This document shows, one piece after another, positions 25,733-36,181 of a stretch of DNA of 63,196 bases. Made by a program: the position numbers and the translations under genes. Positions within the stretch are counted from its first letter, which is position 1. Each line of letters opens with the position of its first letter. Source of the stretch: Nocardioides sp. Root190 (lineage in GTDB: Bacteria; Actinomycetota; Actinomycetes; Propionibacteriales; Nocardioidaceae); assembly GCF_001428565.1 (NCBI RefSeq), contig NZ_LMIA01000009.1, positions 267,780 through 330,975 of the forward strand, read 5' to 3'. The notes under the pieces are model-generated. The model worked only from the letters and a program-made list of their open reading frames with translations. It did no database searches and was not told where the DNA came from.

Positions 25733-26467
25733 ATGAACGTTCGCTCCACCCTGCCTGCCATCGGTGCCGGCGCTGCCGCCCTCGCGATCGTCGGCCTCAC
25801 CGCGATCCCTGCATCGGCGCACGTCACCGTCACGCCGAACACCACCGCCGCCGGTGCCTACGCCGTGCTGACCTTCAGCCTCGGCCACGGCTGCGAGGGC
25901 TCGCCGACCACCAAGCTCACCATCGCGATGCCCGAGGACATCCCCGCGGTGACGCCCACCGTGAACCCGGGCTGGACCGTGGAGAAGGTCGCCGAGGACC
26001 TCGAGGAGCCGATCAAGGACGCTCACGGCAACGAGCTGACCGAGCGCATCGCCGAGGTCGTCTACACGGCCAGGACGCCGCTGGTCGACGGCTTCCGCGA
26101 CACCGTCGAGCTCCAGGTCCAGCTGCCCGAGAAGGCCGGCGAGACGCTGGTCTTCCCGGTGGTGCAGACCTGCGTCGAGGGCGAGACCGGTTGGACCGAG
26201 ACGGCGGCCGACGGCCAGGATCCCGAGACCCTCGAGAGCCCGGCGCCCACCGTCACCATCACCGAGGCGAGCGGTGAGGGCCACGGCGGCGGCGCTGCCG
26301 AGGACGCCGAGGACGGCGACGCGTCGGCGTCAGCCGCTGACCCCGACAGCTCCGACGGCTCCGAGGACTCCGACAGCTCGGGCCTGGCGATCGGCGGCCT
26401 GGTGGCCGGCGTCGGCGGCCTCGCCCTCGGCGGTCTCGCGCTGGCCCGCTCGGGCAAGAAGGCCTGA
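25733..26467 (+). CDS. ycnI: YcnI/DUF1775 copper-associated exported protein
   Basis: 244 residues. A signal peptide (residues 1-30, ending IPASA) precedes AHVTVTPNTTAAG; in the family the N-terminal His after cleavage helps bind copper. The DUF1775 beta-sandwich covers about 31-165 (VLTFSLGHGCEGSPTTKL, VNPGWTVEKV, VVQTCVEGETGW). An acidic Ser/Asp linker and one C-terminal TM helix (LAIGGLVAGVGGLALGGLAL) anchor it. It is followed after 8 bp by the CopC-CopD gene, the standard ycnI-copCD pairing. AGAGAG lies before the ATG. Confidence 0.9.
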   Translation: MNVRSTLPAIGAGAAALAIVGLTAIPASAHVTVTPNTTAAGAYAVLTFSLGHGCEGSPTTKLTIAMPEDIPAVTPTVNPGWTVEKVAEDLEEPIKDAHGNELTERIAEVVYTARTPLVDGFRDTVELQVQLPEKAGETLVFPVVQTCVEGETGWTETAADGQDPETLESPAPTVTITEASGEGHGGGAAEDAEDGDASASAADPDSSDGSEDSDSSGLAIGGLVAGVGGLALGGLALARSGKKA

Positions 26468-26475
26468 GGCTCCGC

Positions 26476-28122
26476 ATGACACGGCGTGTGCCGGCGTTGC
26501 TCGCTGTCCTCCTGGCCGCCGCCTTCGCGGTGGTCGGGTGGGCGGCGCCTGCGTCGGCGCACGCCACCCTCGTCTCCAGCGACCCGGCCGAGGGGGCCGT
26601 GCTGACCCAGTCCCCGGGCCAGGTCACCTTCACCTTCGACGAGCCGGTGCAGCTCGTCCCCGGTGGCCTCCTCGCCTTCGATGCCCGCGGGGAGCAGGTC
26701 GACGTCGAGGCGTCCGCCAGCGGTGTGCTCGTCAAGGGCGACGTGCCGGACACCCTCGGGGACGGCACCTACGTCATCACCTGGCGCGTCGTCTCCTCCG
26801 ACGGCCACCCGATCGCCGGCTCACTGACCTTCCACATCGGGGCGCCCAGCCTGAAGGTGGAGGCGCCGAAGATCGCTCCGAGCGACCCGGGTGCGGTCCC
26901 GACCGTGCAGGCGATCGTGCACGGCACCAATTACGTCGCACTCCTGCTCGCCGGCGGCCTCGCGATCTTCCTCGCGTGGTCGGTACGAGGTGTGCGGCTC
27001 GACGGCGTCGTACGACGCCGCGTCGTGCGCCTGCTGCGGGTCTCCGCGCTGGTGGCCGTCCTGACGGCTGCGCTCGCCGTCCCGCTCGCCGGGGCCTACC
27101 AGCTCGGTTCGGGACTGGGTGGGGTCCTCGACCTCGACGTCCTCGACCCTGCGCTGGTCCAGGACGACCTGCAGGTCCTCGCGCTGCAGCTGGCCGGGCT
27201 CGGGGTCGCGGCCTGGGTCGCCGGCCTCCAGCGCTCCTCGCTCGTGGTCGACCTCGTCACCCTCCTGGCGATCTGGTCACCGGCACTGGTGGGGCACACC
27301 CGTGCCTACGAACCCACCGCGCTGCTCGTCGTGACCGACGCCCTGCACCTCACCGCCGGAGCCGTGTGGCTCGGCGGACTGGTCGGACTCGCACTGACCC
27401 TGCGAGCGCTCTCCGGACGACCCCGGGACGCCGCCCTCCTCATCGCCCGCTTCTCGACGGTCGCCGGGGGACTCCTGGCCGCCGTCGCGCTGACGGGCAC
27501 GCTGCTCGGCTGGCGGATCGTCGGCTCGTGGTCCCGACTGGTCGAGGAGACCTACGGCCGGCTGCTGCTGGTCAAGGTCGTCCTCGTCCTCGTCGTGGTC
27601 GCCCTGGCGGCGTACAACCGCTTCCGTCTGGTCCCGAAGGTGGCCGACGGGATCGGGCACGACGGCCGGCGCCGTGGCGTGGAGCTGGTCCGGCGCACCG
27701 TCGCGGCCGAAGCCGCGGTGCTCGTCGCGGTGCTCGGCGTGACCGGGTTCCTGACCCAGAAGCCGCCGGGCGGCGAGGCGCCCTCCCAGCAGGCGACCGC
27801 GGAGACCGGTGTCGTCACCGGCGTCGCCACGGACGAGATCAAGGTCCTCGCCGTGCTGGACTCCGGGACCGGTCTGCAGCGGCAGCTGATCGTGCAGGTC
27901 CAGGACCTCGCCGGCGAGCCCCTCGACCTGTACGCCGCCCCGGCCGTCGCGCTGAGCACCGACACCATCGACCTGGGCGAGATCCCCGTGGTGCCCTCGG
28001 GGGCCGGGACCTACACCGCCGACGTCGTGTTCCCGGTCGCCGGCACCTGGCAGCTCCAGGTCAGCGTCCGGGTGGACGAGTTCACCAGCCCGGTCACCGT
28101 GATCGACCTGCCGGTCGGCTGA
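26476..28122 (+). CDS. copCD: CopC-CopD fusion, copper import/resistance membrane protein
   Basis: 548 residues. Signal peptide (1-28, ending PASA), then a CopC domain beginning with the copper-ligand His in AHATLVSSDPAEGAVL and ending with SSDGHPIAGSLTFHIG. Eight or so TM helices of the CopD domain follow (about 155-430), including VTDALHLTAGAVWLGGLVGL with the conserved His. A C-terminal exoplasmic beta domain (about 445-548, QRQLIVQVQDLAGEPLDLY) is YtkA-like. Similar to Bacillus YcnJ. It probably moves copper across or holds it at the membrane. Confidence 0.92.
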   Translation: MTRRVPALLAVLLAAAFAVVGWAAPASAHATLVSSDPAEGAVLTQSPGQVTFTFDEPVQLVPGGLLAFDARGEQVDVEASASGVLVKGDVPDTLGDGTYVITWRVVSSDGHPIAGSLTFHIGAPSLKVEAPKIAPSDPGAVPTVQAIVHGTNYVALLLAGGLAIFLAWSVRGVRLDGVVRRRVVRLLRVSALVAVLTAALAVPLAGAYQLGSGLGGVLDLDVLDPALVQDDLQVLALQLAGLGVAAWVAGLQRSSLVVDLVTLLAIWSPALVGHTRAYEPTALLVVTDALHLTAGAVWLGGLVGLALTLRALSGRPRDAALLIARFSTVAGGLLAAVALTGTLLGWRIVGSWSRLVEETYGRLLLVKVVLVLVVVALAAYNRFRLVPKVADGIGHDGRRRGVELVRRTVAAEAAVLVAVLGVTGFLTQKPPGGEAPSQQATAETGVVTGVATDEIKVLAVLDSGTGLQRQLIVQVQDLAGEPLDLYAAPAVALSTDTIDLGEIPVVPSGAGTYTADVVFPVAGTWQLQVSVRVDEFTSPVTVIDLPVG

Positions 28123-28131
28123 CCCCTCGGG

Positions 28132-29007
28132 TCAGGAGGCGAGACCGGCCTCGGTCGGCGTGACCGTGTCGCGGTCGGCCGGGACCTCGATGTCGATGTC
28201 GGCGCCGTAGTCGAAGTACGTCTGCTCGGTCGAGGAGCTGACGCCCTCGATCTCGAAGGTGAGGGTGAACTTCACCGGACGGTTCTCGCTGTCGACCCAC
28301 ATGTCGAAGGGGAGCTGCGGCGGGAGGATGTCGGCGACCTCTGCCGGGATCCCCAGCTCCTTCGCGTAGTTCGCAGTGCTCATCACGGCCCGGTAGTGAT
28401 CGGCGTCGACGTCACCGACCTTCTCGGAACCGACGAGCTCCAGCTCCTTCAACGAGCCCACGGCCCGCAGTGCGGCCTCCGGGTCGGCGGCGGCAGCGAG
28501 CCCGGCGAACGGGCCGCCGGCGTTCGCGGGGTCCTCCGGGTCGAGCTTCAGCCACTTGCCGGCCGGGACGCCCATGCCGTCGGACTTCAGGTAGAGGATG
28601 CCGTCGGCGATCACGCTCTCGACCTGCTGCGGGTTGCCGGGCTGGCTCTTGGCGCGGGCGACGAGCGCCCCGTCGACGTACGACGCCTCGCCGTCCATCA
28701 CCGCGTCGACGCCGCCGGCCGAGGTGGTGGCGGTGGACCGGTAGGAGCCGGCGTCCTGCTGCGCCTTCGTAATGGTCTCGTAGAACGTGTCCTTGTCGAG
28801 CGATCCCGACGTACCGCCGCCCTGGTCGCCGTCCTGGCTCCCGTCGCCGGTGCCTGCGTCGGAGGGCGAGGGGGAGCCGGCGTCACTCGAGGTGCCGTCG
28901 CCCGCCTTGTCGTTGTCTGCTCCCTTGTCGCCGTCACTGCATCCAGCCAGCAGCAGGGTGGAGGCGAGCAGCGCCGCGATCGAGGTGCGGGCGGTCCTGG
29001 CGTTCAT
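28132..29007 (-). CDS. LppX/LprAFG-like lipoprotein
   Basis: 291 residues. A lipobox LLAGC with Cys near residue 23 follows a short signal peptide; a Ser/Asp/Gly-rich linker of about 50 residues leads to a globular domain (DTFYETITKAQQDAGSYRST ... FDMWVDSENRPVKFTLTFEI) that resembles the LppX/LprF/LprG fold, a lipid-carrying U-shaped barrel in mycobacteria. GGAG lies 6 nt before ATG 29005-29007. It is convergent with copCD (9 bp between stops). Cargo is unknown. Confidence 0.82.
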   Translation of the reverse strand: MNARTARTSIAALLASTLLLAGCSDGDKGADNDKAGDGTSSDAGSPSPSDAGTGDGSQDGDQGGGTSGSLDKDTFYETITKAQQDAGSYRSTATTSAGGVDAVMDGEASYVDGALVARAKSQPGNPQQVESVIADGILYLKSDGMGVPAGKWLKLDPEDPANAGGPFAGLAAAADPEAALRAVGSLKELELVGSEKVGDVDADHYRAVMSTANYAKELGIPAEVADILPPQLPFDMWVDSENRPVKFTLTFEIEGVSSSTEQTYFDYGADIDIEVPADRDTVTPTEAGLAS

Positions 29008-29066
29008 CGGGTTCTCCTCGGATTCGGTGCGGGTCGTCGCGGACGACTACCCGTTGCGGAAGACTT

Positions 29067-29963
29067 TCATGCCGCCGGTTCGACGGTGGCGGTGATCCCC
29101 ACCTGGTGCAGCAGGCCGTCGACCCGGGTCTGCACGAAGAGGCGGTAGTCGCCCGCCTGCGTGAAGGTCGTGTGGAAGGTGAGCACGGTGCCGTCGGAGG
29201 TCACCTCAGGGGCGCCGAGCGGATGGACGTGCACGAAGCCGCGGGTGCCGACAGCGAAGCCGGTGAGGTGGGCCGTGGCGCCGAGGTAGCTGCCGAGGGT
29301 GAGCGGCTCGCCCGCCAGGTCGGTGACCGCCAGCTCGAGACGTCCGTTGTCGCTGACCGTCCCGCGGGCGAGCAGGCGCACCTGGACCACTCCGTCGTCG
29401 CCGGTCGCTGCGGCGTCGCCCTGGGGAACGGTCTCGGCCTGCCAGTCGCCGGGAACCCGAAGGACCGAGCCCAGCACGATCGGCTGGGCGGCTCCTGCCG
29501 GGATGAACTCGGTGACCACCCGCCACTCTCCGGGGCCGCCGAGGTCGACCTGGCCGCGCCAGGTGCCGTCCTCCCCGAGCTCGGGGTGGACGTGGCGGAA
29601 CTCGCCGAGGTCGTCGCGGACGACGTACAGGTGCAACAGCTTGGTCTGCTCCTGCTCGTAGTCGGTGACGACCGCGCCGGCAGGGTCGAGGATCCGGAAG
29701 GACACCTCGCCGGGCTCGTCCGGCCCGGGCAGCGTGACGTCGCGGATCTGGTAGCCCTCGACCGTGGCGCTCGTGCCGTTGCCGACCGGCGCTCCCGTTG
29801 CACTGTTCGCGCCGTCGGGTGCGGGCTTCAGCACCATGCGTTCGGGGTCCGCGGTCCCCGGCTCGTCCGCAGAGCATGCCGCCAGGCCGGCACCGAGCAC
29901 CAGGGCCAGTGCTGCGGCGGCGGACCTGCGCAGGGTCCGGGCGGTGGGGGTGCCTGCCGTCAC
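29067..29963 (-). CDS. YtkA-like exported lipoprotein
   Basis: 298 residues. Signal peptide with lipobox LAAC (Cys near residue 32). Two beta-sandwich segments contain clustered His: HLYVVRDDLGEFRHVHPEL near the middle and GFVHVHPLGAPEV near the C terminus, which may bind metal. This type of domain also ends the CopD protein at 26476-28122. GTG 29961-29963 overlaps the stop of the antiporter gene as GTGA, so it is the second gene of that operon. Function not established; a metal-related exterior role is inferred. Confidence 0.78.
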   Translation of the reverse strand: MTAGTPTARTLRRSAAAALALVLGAGLAACSADEPGTADPERMVLKPAPDGANSATGAPVGNGTSATVEGYQIRDVTLPGPDEPGEVSFRILDPAGAVVTDYEQEQTKLLHLYVVRDDLGEFRHVHPELGEDGTWRGQVDLGGPGEWRVVTEFIPAGAAQPIVLGSVLRVPGDWQAETVPQGDAAATGDDGVVQVRLLARGTVSDNGRLELAVTDLAGEPLTLGSYLGATAHLTGFAVGTRGFVHVHPLGAPEVTSDGTVLTFHTTFTQAGDYRLFVQTRVDGLLHQVGITATVEPAA

Positions 29964-31078
29964 GGCGAGACCGTCAGCAGCAGGAAGGCGGCGAGCAGGA
30001 CGAGGTGCACGATGCCGTTCAGCGGCTTCGCCCGACCGGGCACGACCGTCAGCACGCCGACCACTGCGGACATGACGAGCAGCACGAGCTGGATGGGCTC
30101 GAGCCCGAGAGCGAGGTCGCCCTCGAGCCAGATCGAGGCGATCGCGATGGCGGGGATGGTCAGGCCGATCGAGGCCATCGCCGATCCGTAGGCGAGGTTG
30201 AGGCTGGTCTGCACGCGGTCGAGCAGCGCAGCCCGCACGGCGGCGATCGTCTCGGGGGCGAGCACGAGCATGGCGATGACGACACCGACCACGGCGTGCG
30301 GGAAGCCGAGCCAGTCGACGGCGTCCTCGATCGAGTAGGACTCGACCTTGGCCAGACCGACCACGGTCAGCAGGGAGAGCGACAGCAGGCCCACGCTTGT
30401 CCAGGCCTCCCGGTTGGTCGGCGGGTCCGCGTGGCCGTCGCCGTCCTGGTCGGTGTCGGAGGTCCAGCCGCCCGGGGTGGACGTCGTGTTCGGGAGGAAG
30501 AAGTCGCGATGGCGCACGGTCTGGGTGAAGACGAAGGAGCCGTACAACATCAGCGAGGCCAGCGCGGCGAAGGTGAGCTGGGACCCGCTCAGCACAGGCC
30601 CCTCCTCGGTCGTGGTGAAGGCGGGGACGACCAGGGTGAGCCCGGCGAGGGCGATCACGGTCGCGAGGGCCGAGCCGGTGCCCTCGGGGTTGAACACCGC
30701 GAGGTGGTGGCGCAGGGCGGCGACGACGAGCGAGATGCCCACGATGCCGTTGACCGTGATCATCACGGCCGCGAAGACGGTGTCGCGGGCCAGCGTCGAC
30801 GTCTCGCCGTTGCCCGAGACCATCAACATGACGATCAGGCCGACCTCGATGATGGTGACGGCCACGGCGAGGATCAGCGATCCGAAGGGCTCGCCCACCT
30901 TGTGGGCGACGACCTCCGCGTGGTGGACGCCGGCCAGCACGGCACCGATCAGGGCGATGCCGATCAGGCCCGCGACGAGCGGTTCCGGATGGGTTCCCCA
31001 GCTGAAGACCAGCACGATCGCGGCGACGGGCGGGGTGAAGACGGTCCACCCGAGTCTTCCTGCGGTGGAGACGCTCAT
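29960..31078 (-). CDS. chaA: Calcium/proton (cation) antiporter, ChaA-like
   Basis: 372 residues, about eleven TM helices. The two alpha-repeats of the Ca2+/cation antiporter superfamily are visible, each centred on a conserved Glu: GEPFGSLILAVAVTIIEVGL and MLVLAPETIAAVRAALLDRV. A hydrophilic loop rich in Asp (SDTDQDGDGHADPP) separates the halves and looks like a Ca2+-binding segment. ATG 31076-31078 is fixed by a leaderless TAGGAT 7 nt upstream. Divergent from the TIGR03960 gene. Confidence 0.9.
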   Translation of the reverse strand: MSVSTAGRLGWTVFTPPVAAIVLVFSWGTHPEPLVAGLIGIALIGAVLAGVHHAEVVAHKVGEPFGSLILAVAVTIIEVGLIVMLMVSGNGETSTLARDTVFAAVMITVNGIVGISLVVAALRHHLAVFNPEGTGSALATVIALAGLTLVVPAFTTTEEGPVLSGSQLTFAALASLMLYGSFVFTQTVRHRDFFLPNTTSTPGGWTSDTDQDGDGHADPPTNREAWTSVGLLSLSLLTVVGLAKVESYSIEDAVDWLGFPHAVVGVVIAMLVLAPETIAAVRAALLDRVQTSLNLAYGSAMASIGLTIPAIAIASIWLEGDLALGLEPIQLVLLVMSAVVGVLTVVPGRAKPLNGIVHLVLLAAFLLLTVSP

Positions 31079-31085
31079 GAAGGCA

Positions 31086-31091
31086 ATCCTA
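31086..31091 (-). promoter_or_regulatory. Leaderless -10 (TAGGAT) for chaA
   Basis: Minus-strand TAGGAT ending 7 nt before ATG 31078. Confidence 0.6.
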
Positions 31092-31136
31092 CGGAAGGCG
31101 CCCAGCGTGAATGTCGGGCGGGACCGGCTGCGCCCG

Positions 31137-31142
31137 TAGAAT
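31137..31142 (+). promoter_or_regulatory. Leaderless -10 (TAGAAT) for TIGR03960 gene
   Basis: TAGAAT ends 7 nt before ATG 31150; divergent from the chaA -10. Confidence 0.65.
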
Positions 31143-31149
31143 CGGCGTC

Positions 31150-33099
<1,950 letters not shown>

Positions 33100-33123
33100 G
33101 ACTCCTCCCACTTCTGCGCGGGG

Positions 33124-33169
33124 GTCGTGTGCCTGAGCACGCGTCTCAGCGGGTTGTGGGGCACACGAC
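33124..33169. terminator. Long inverted repeat after TIGR03960 gene
   Basis: GTCGTGTGCC (33124-33133) pairs perfectly with GGCACACGAC (33160-33169); an inner TGAG/CTCA hairpin lies between. It follows the stop by 24 nt and may terminate transcription. Its GTGTGCC core recurs in the next hairpin. Confidence 0.5.
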
Positions 33170-33185
33170 TCGACAGCGGCGATCG

Positions 33186-33212
33186 GTGTGCCACGATGCG
33201 GGCGTGGCACAC
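33186..33212. promoter_or_regulatory. Hairpin over the start codon of the L12-like gene
   Basis: GTGTGCCAC (33186-33194) and GTGGCACAC (33204-33212) are exact inverted copies around 9 nt. The proposed GTG start (33204-33206) opens the right arm, so the stem could control initiation or be an operator. Confidence 0.4.
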
Positions 33213-33659
33213 CGGTCCGGACACTCCCTCGCGATGGTCGCCGTCCGTGCGGCCCCGCGTCTTCTCCTGCTGATGGTGTTCGCCGTCGGCGCGCTGACCT
33301 CCGAGCTGGACTGGCTCCGGGTCGTCGCAGCGATGTTGTTCGTCCTCAATGCCGGACGCCTGCTCTCGCCGACCTGGCGGCACTACGTCGCGACCGGCGA
33401 GCAACTGACTGCGGTGATCGACCAGAAGTACTGCCAGTCGGGCGATCAGGCCGTGGAGCTGCTCGAGGCGGGCCCGCGCGAGATCGAGGTGATCCGGGCG
33501 CTGCGCGAGGTGCGGGCGCTGAGCCTCTTGGAGGCCAAGAAAATGCTTGACGTGCCCGCGCTGATTGCGTCGGGGGTGAGCGCAGGGAGCGCCGCAGCGA
33601 TGGTGGATCGCCTGTCATCTGCTGGCGCTCGGGCGAGCATCACCAGTCGCGGCGACTGA
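33204..33659 (+). CDS. Membrane protein with ribosomal L7/L12 C-terminal-like domain
   Basis: 151 residues. Two hydrophobic segments (about 17-32 and 38-52) are followed by a domain with the L7/L12 C-terminal pattern: IEVIRALREVRALSLLEAKK, then ALIASGVSAGSAAAMVDRLSSAGARASI. In bL12 this domain contacts elongation factors; membrane-attached versions occur in actinobacteria with unknown roles. Start choice is uncertain: GTG 33204 (CACGAT six bases upstream) is preferred over GTG 33174-33200 options and the inner ATG. Confidence 0.72.
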   Translation: MAHRSGHSLAMVAVRAAPRLLLLMVFAVGALTSELDWLRVVAAMLFVLNAGRLLSPTWRHYVATGEQLTAVIDQKYCQSGDQAVELLEAGPREIEVIRALREVRALSLLEAKKMLDVPALIASGVSAGSAAAMVDRLSSAGARASITSRGD

Positions 33660-33726
33660 CCGGGAATCCGAACCACGCGGTGAGCGTCGTCGTCACGTGG
33701 CGGAGCACCCGGGCACGGCGGCAGAG

Positions 33727-34398
33727 TCAGGCAGCCGTTCCCTCGTCGAGGATCCTGCCCTCGAGCTGGTCCTCGTCGGCGTCCTCGAGGTAGCAGAAGA
33801 ACCAGTCCCGTTCCTCGGGGTCGTCCTCGTCGAAGCTGTCGATGCTGATGGACACGTCGTACTCGCCGCTCTCGATCGCGTCGAGGTACGCCGGATCGAG
33901 GCCGGGCAACGCTGCGCAGAACTCCTCGACCAGGACGTTGCCAAACCGGCCGACGAGCTCGTCGTCGAACCGGCCGACCCAGATCACCTCGGCCTCGTGG
34001 GGCTCGTCGCACTCGGCCTTGCTGGGATCACCGAGGAAGTCCTCGTCGATGCACTGCCCGACACGAGCCTCGTCCTCCCAGACCGTGTTCGCGCCCATGA
34101 TCCCGGCGAACACGATGAAGGCGACGAAGGCGACGAACACGACGGTCCCGATCGCGACGCCCGAGATCGCCATCCAGCGTCCCGGGCGGCGACCGCCGCT
34201 GGTGCGCACGATGCCGGCGATGCCCAGACCGATGCCGAGAGGTGCGCCGCAGCAGGTCAGCGAGCAGACGAAGGCGGCGATGGAGATGCCGTCGGTACCG
34301 AGCGGACGTGGTGCGCCCGGCTCATGGCCGCCGTACGGCTCGTAGCTGCCATAGCCGTGGCCGGGGCCTTCGTGCGGGGGAGGGTTCCACTGACTCAT
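33727..34398 (-). CDS. DUF4190 / septum-formation-like membrane protein A
   Basis: 223 residues. A Pro/Gly/Tyr-rich cytoplasmic N terminus, DUF4190 helices (DGISIAAFVCSLTCCGAPLG, IGTVVFVAFVAFIVFAGIMG), then an exoplasmic domain with GQCIDED and CDEPHEAEVIWVG resembling the septum-formation family, and an acidic tail with paired Cys. ATG 34396-34398 overlaps the upstream paralogue stop as ATGA. One of three tandem relatives. Function unknown; the family name comes from limited data in other actinobacteria. Confidence 0.8.
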   Translation of the reverse strand: MSQWNPPPHEGPGHGYGSYEPYGGHEPGAPRPLGTDGISIAAFVCSLTCCGAPLGIGLGIAGIVRTSGGRRPGRWMAISGVAIGTVVFVAFVAFIVFAGIMGANTVWEDEARVGQCIDEDFLGDPSKAECDEPHEAEVIWVGRFDDELVGRFGNVLVEEFCAALPGLDPAYLDAIESGEYDVSISIDSFDEDDPEERDWFFCYLEDADEDQLEGRILDEGTAA

Positions 34399-35453
34399 TC
34401 GGCGATGCCCTTCAACGTCTCGGTCAACTTCTCGCCCGGCTCTCCGGCGCCGATGCACACGATGATCCGCTCGCCGGACTCCCAGGACTCCGCGGTCGGC
34501 GTGTAGTAGGTGAGGTCGTAGTAGGAGTCGTCGAAGTCGATCTTGAGATAGGTGGCGAACCGGTCGAGGCAGGCGTCCGTGCGCTTCTCGACGGCGTCCT
34601 CGCCGGGCCAGTCGGCCCCATAGACCTGGACCTGCCCGATGTGCTGGAAGTCGTGATCCTCGGTGCAGTCGACGACCTGCACGAGGCCGACACCCTCGTC
34701 GTCCGGCCCCGAGTCGTTGAAGCAGTCGCCCACCTGGAGGTCGGACCACCACCTCGCGGACCCCACGGCCTCCGATCCGTCGCCGCGGGAAAGGGGCCCG
34801 TCGAGCTCCTGGCCGTCGTAGGACTCGGCCACACAGATGAAGTGGTCCCCGGACTGGGGCTCGTCGACGTCGTAGGAGTCCACCCAGGAGGACAGGATGT
34901 GGGTGTAGGCGACGTCGACGTAGCCGGCGCGCACGGCGAGCGGCTCGCAGAACACCGCGGAGTCCTCGGACTCGATGTACTCGCGCACCGACTGGTCGTC
35001 GAAGCGGCCGGCGTGGACCACCTCCGCGTCGTGCGGCTCGTCGCAGTCCCGCTTCCAGAGGTCGATCTCGCCCACGTCGATGCAGTCGCCGGCCCGGGCG
35101 TCCTCCAGGAAGACGGTGCTCGTGCCGTACCAGGTCAGGCCGATCCCGGCGCCCACGGCGAGGATCGTCCCCACGATGCCGAGGACCAGGCCGGTGACCG
35201 CGGCCCACCGCCCGGAGCGACGCGCGTCCTTGGTGCGCACGATGCCGGCAATGCCCAGGCCGATCCCGACCGGACCGGCGCAGCAGGTCAGCGAGCAGAC
35301 CAGCGACGCGATCGAGATCCCGTCGGTCGAGCGGGCATCAGTCCAGCCGCCGGGCCGGGGGTCGTAGGGGTTGAACCCGAGTGGGTGACCGCCCGGGGGC
35401 GGGTACGGATCGGGCGGCGGTCCCGAGTCGTACCCGCCGTGGGAACTGCTCAC
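34395..35453 (-). CDS. DUF4190 / septum-formation-like membrane protein B (two exoplasmic domains)
   Basis: 352 residues. Same plan as its neighbours: Pro-rich N terminus, DUF4190 TM pair (DGISIASLVCSLTCCAGPVG), then two successive septum-formation-like units, GDCIDVGEIDLWKRDCDEPHD and GDCFNDSGPDDEGVGLVQVV followed by CTEDHDFQHIGQV. The duplication accounts for its greater length. GTG 35451-35453. It sits 4 bp after the stop of the third paralogue and overlaps protein A, so the three are one operon. Confidence 0.8.
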   Translation of the reverse strand: MSSSHGGYDSGPPPDPYPPPGGHPLGFNPYDPRPGGWTDARSTDGISIASLVCSLTCCAGPVGIGLGIAGIVRTKDARRSGRWAAVTGLVLGIVGTILAVGAGIGLTWYGTSTVFLEDARAGDCIDVGEIDLWKRDCDEPHDAEVVHAGRFDDQSVREYIESEDSAVFCEPLAVRAGYVDVAYTHILSSWVDSYDVDEPQSGDHFICVAESYDGQELDGPLSRGDGSEAVGSARWWSDLQVGDCFNDSGPDDEGVGLVQVVDCTEDHDFQHIGQVQVYGADWPGEDAVEKRTDACLDRFATYLKIDFDDSYYDLTYYTPTAESWESGERIIVCIGAGEPGEKLTETLKGIAE

Positions 35454-35457
35454 CTGC

Positions 35458-36150
35458 CTACAGGATCGGCTCGGACAGCTTCTCGCCGGGCTCGACGTAG
35501 CAGACGAGGGTGTCGCCGACGGACACGTCGTTGGGGTCCTCGATCACGGCGTCGAGGTCCGCGAGGTAGTCCGTGATCGCGTCGCGATCACCCTCGGCGA
35601 GGGCCGTCTCGCAGTACGACGCCATGCCGGTCTCGATCTCCTCGAGGTTGTCGTCGGTCACCTCGGCGACCGCGACGATCTCGGCGTCGTGTTCCTCGGA
35701 GCAGTCCTTCTTGTAGAGGAAGACCGAACCGTCCTCCTCCTCGACGTTGATGCACTGTCCGACCTTGGCGTTGTCGGGCGTCACGACGGTGTCGGCCAGG
35801 ACGAAGATTCCGACGCCGATGGCGGCGGTCCCGAGGCTGACGATGATGCCGATGATGATGCTGGCGATGGCCAGGCCGCGGCCCTTGCGCTTGCCGCCCT
35901 TCGTGCGGGACAGCCCGACGAAGCCCAGGATGACGCCGATCGGCGCCAGGCAGCACAGGAAGCTCAGCACGAGCGCCGTGATCGAGACGCCGTCGTTCTT
36001 CGGCTGCTCGTTCGAGGGGCCACCCGGGAAGCCTCCGGGCGGGCCGTAGCCGCCGCCCGATCCGTAGGGATTCGGCTGCGGGGGCTGCTGCGGCTGACCG
36101 TAGGGGTTGTTCTGGCCGCCGTACGGGTTCTGGCCGTAGGGATCGCTCAC
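35458..36150 (-). CDS. DUF4190 / septum-formation-like membrane protein C, first gene of the operon
   Basis: 230 residues. A long Tyr/Gly/Gln/Pro-rich N terminus (NPYGQPQQPPQPNPYG), DUF4190 TM pair (DGVSITALVLSFLCCLAPIG, LAIASIIIGIIVSLGTAAIG), then one exoplasmic domain GQCINVEEEDGSVFLYKKDC with EEHDAEIVAV. GTG 36148-36150 is set by a leaderless TAGGGT 7 nt upstream, replacing the longer frame to 36348. This promoter drives C, B and A in that order. Confidence 0.82.
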   Translation of the reverse strand: MSDPYGQNPYGGQNNPYGQPQQPPQPNPYGSGGGYGPPGGFPGGPSNEQPKNDGVSITALVLSFLCCLAPIGVILGFVGLSRTKGGKRKGRGLAIASIIIGIIVSLGTAAIGVGIFVLADTVVTPDNAKVGQCINVEEEDGSVFLYKKDCSEEHDAEIVAVAEVTDDNLEEIETGMASYCETALAEGDRDAITDYLADLDAVIEDPNDVSVGDTLVCYVEPGEKLSEPIL

Positions 36151-36157
36151 GAGGGTC

Positions 36158-36163
36158 ACCCTA
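36158..36163 (-). promoter_or_regulatory. Leaderless -10 (TAGGGT) for DUF4190 operon
   Basis: Minus-strand TAGGGT ending 7 nt before GTG 36150. Confidence 0.6.
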
Positions 36164-36181
36164 ATGCGGGACGATGGTGTC

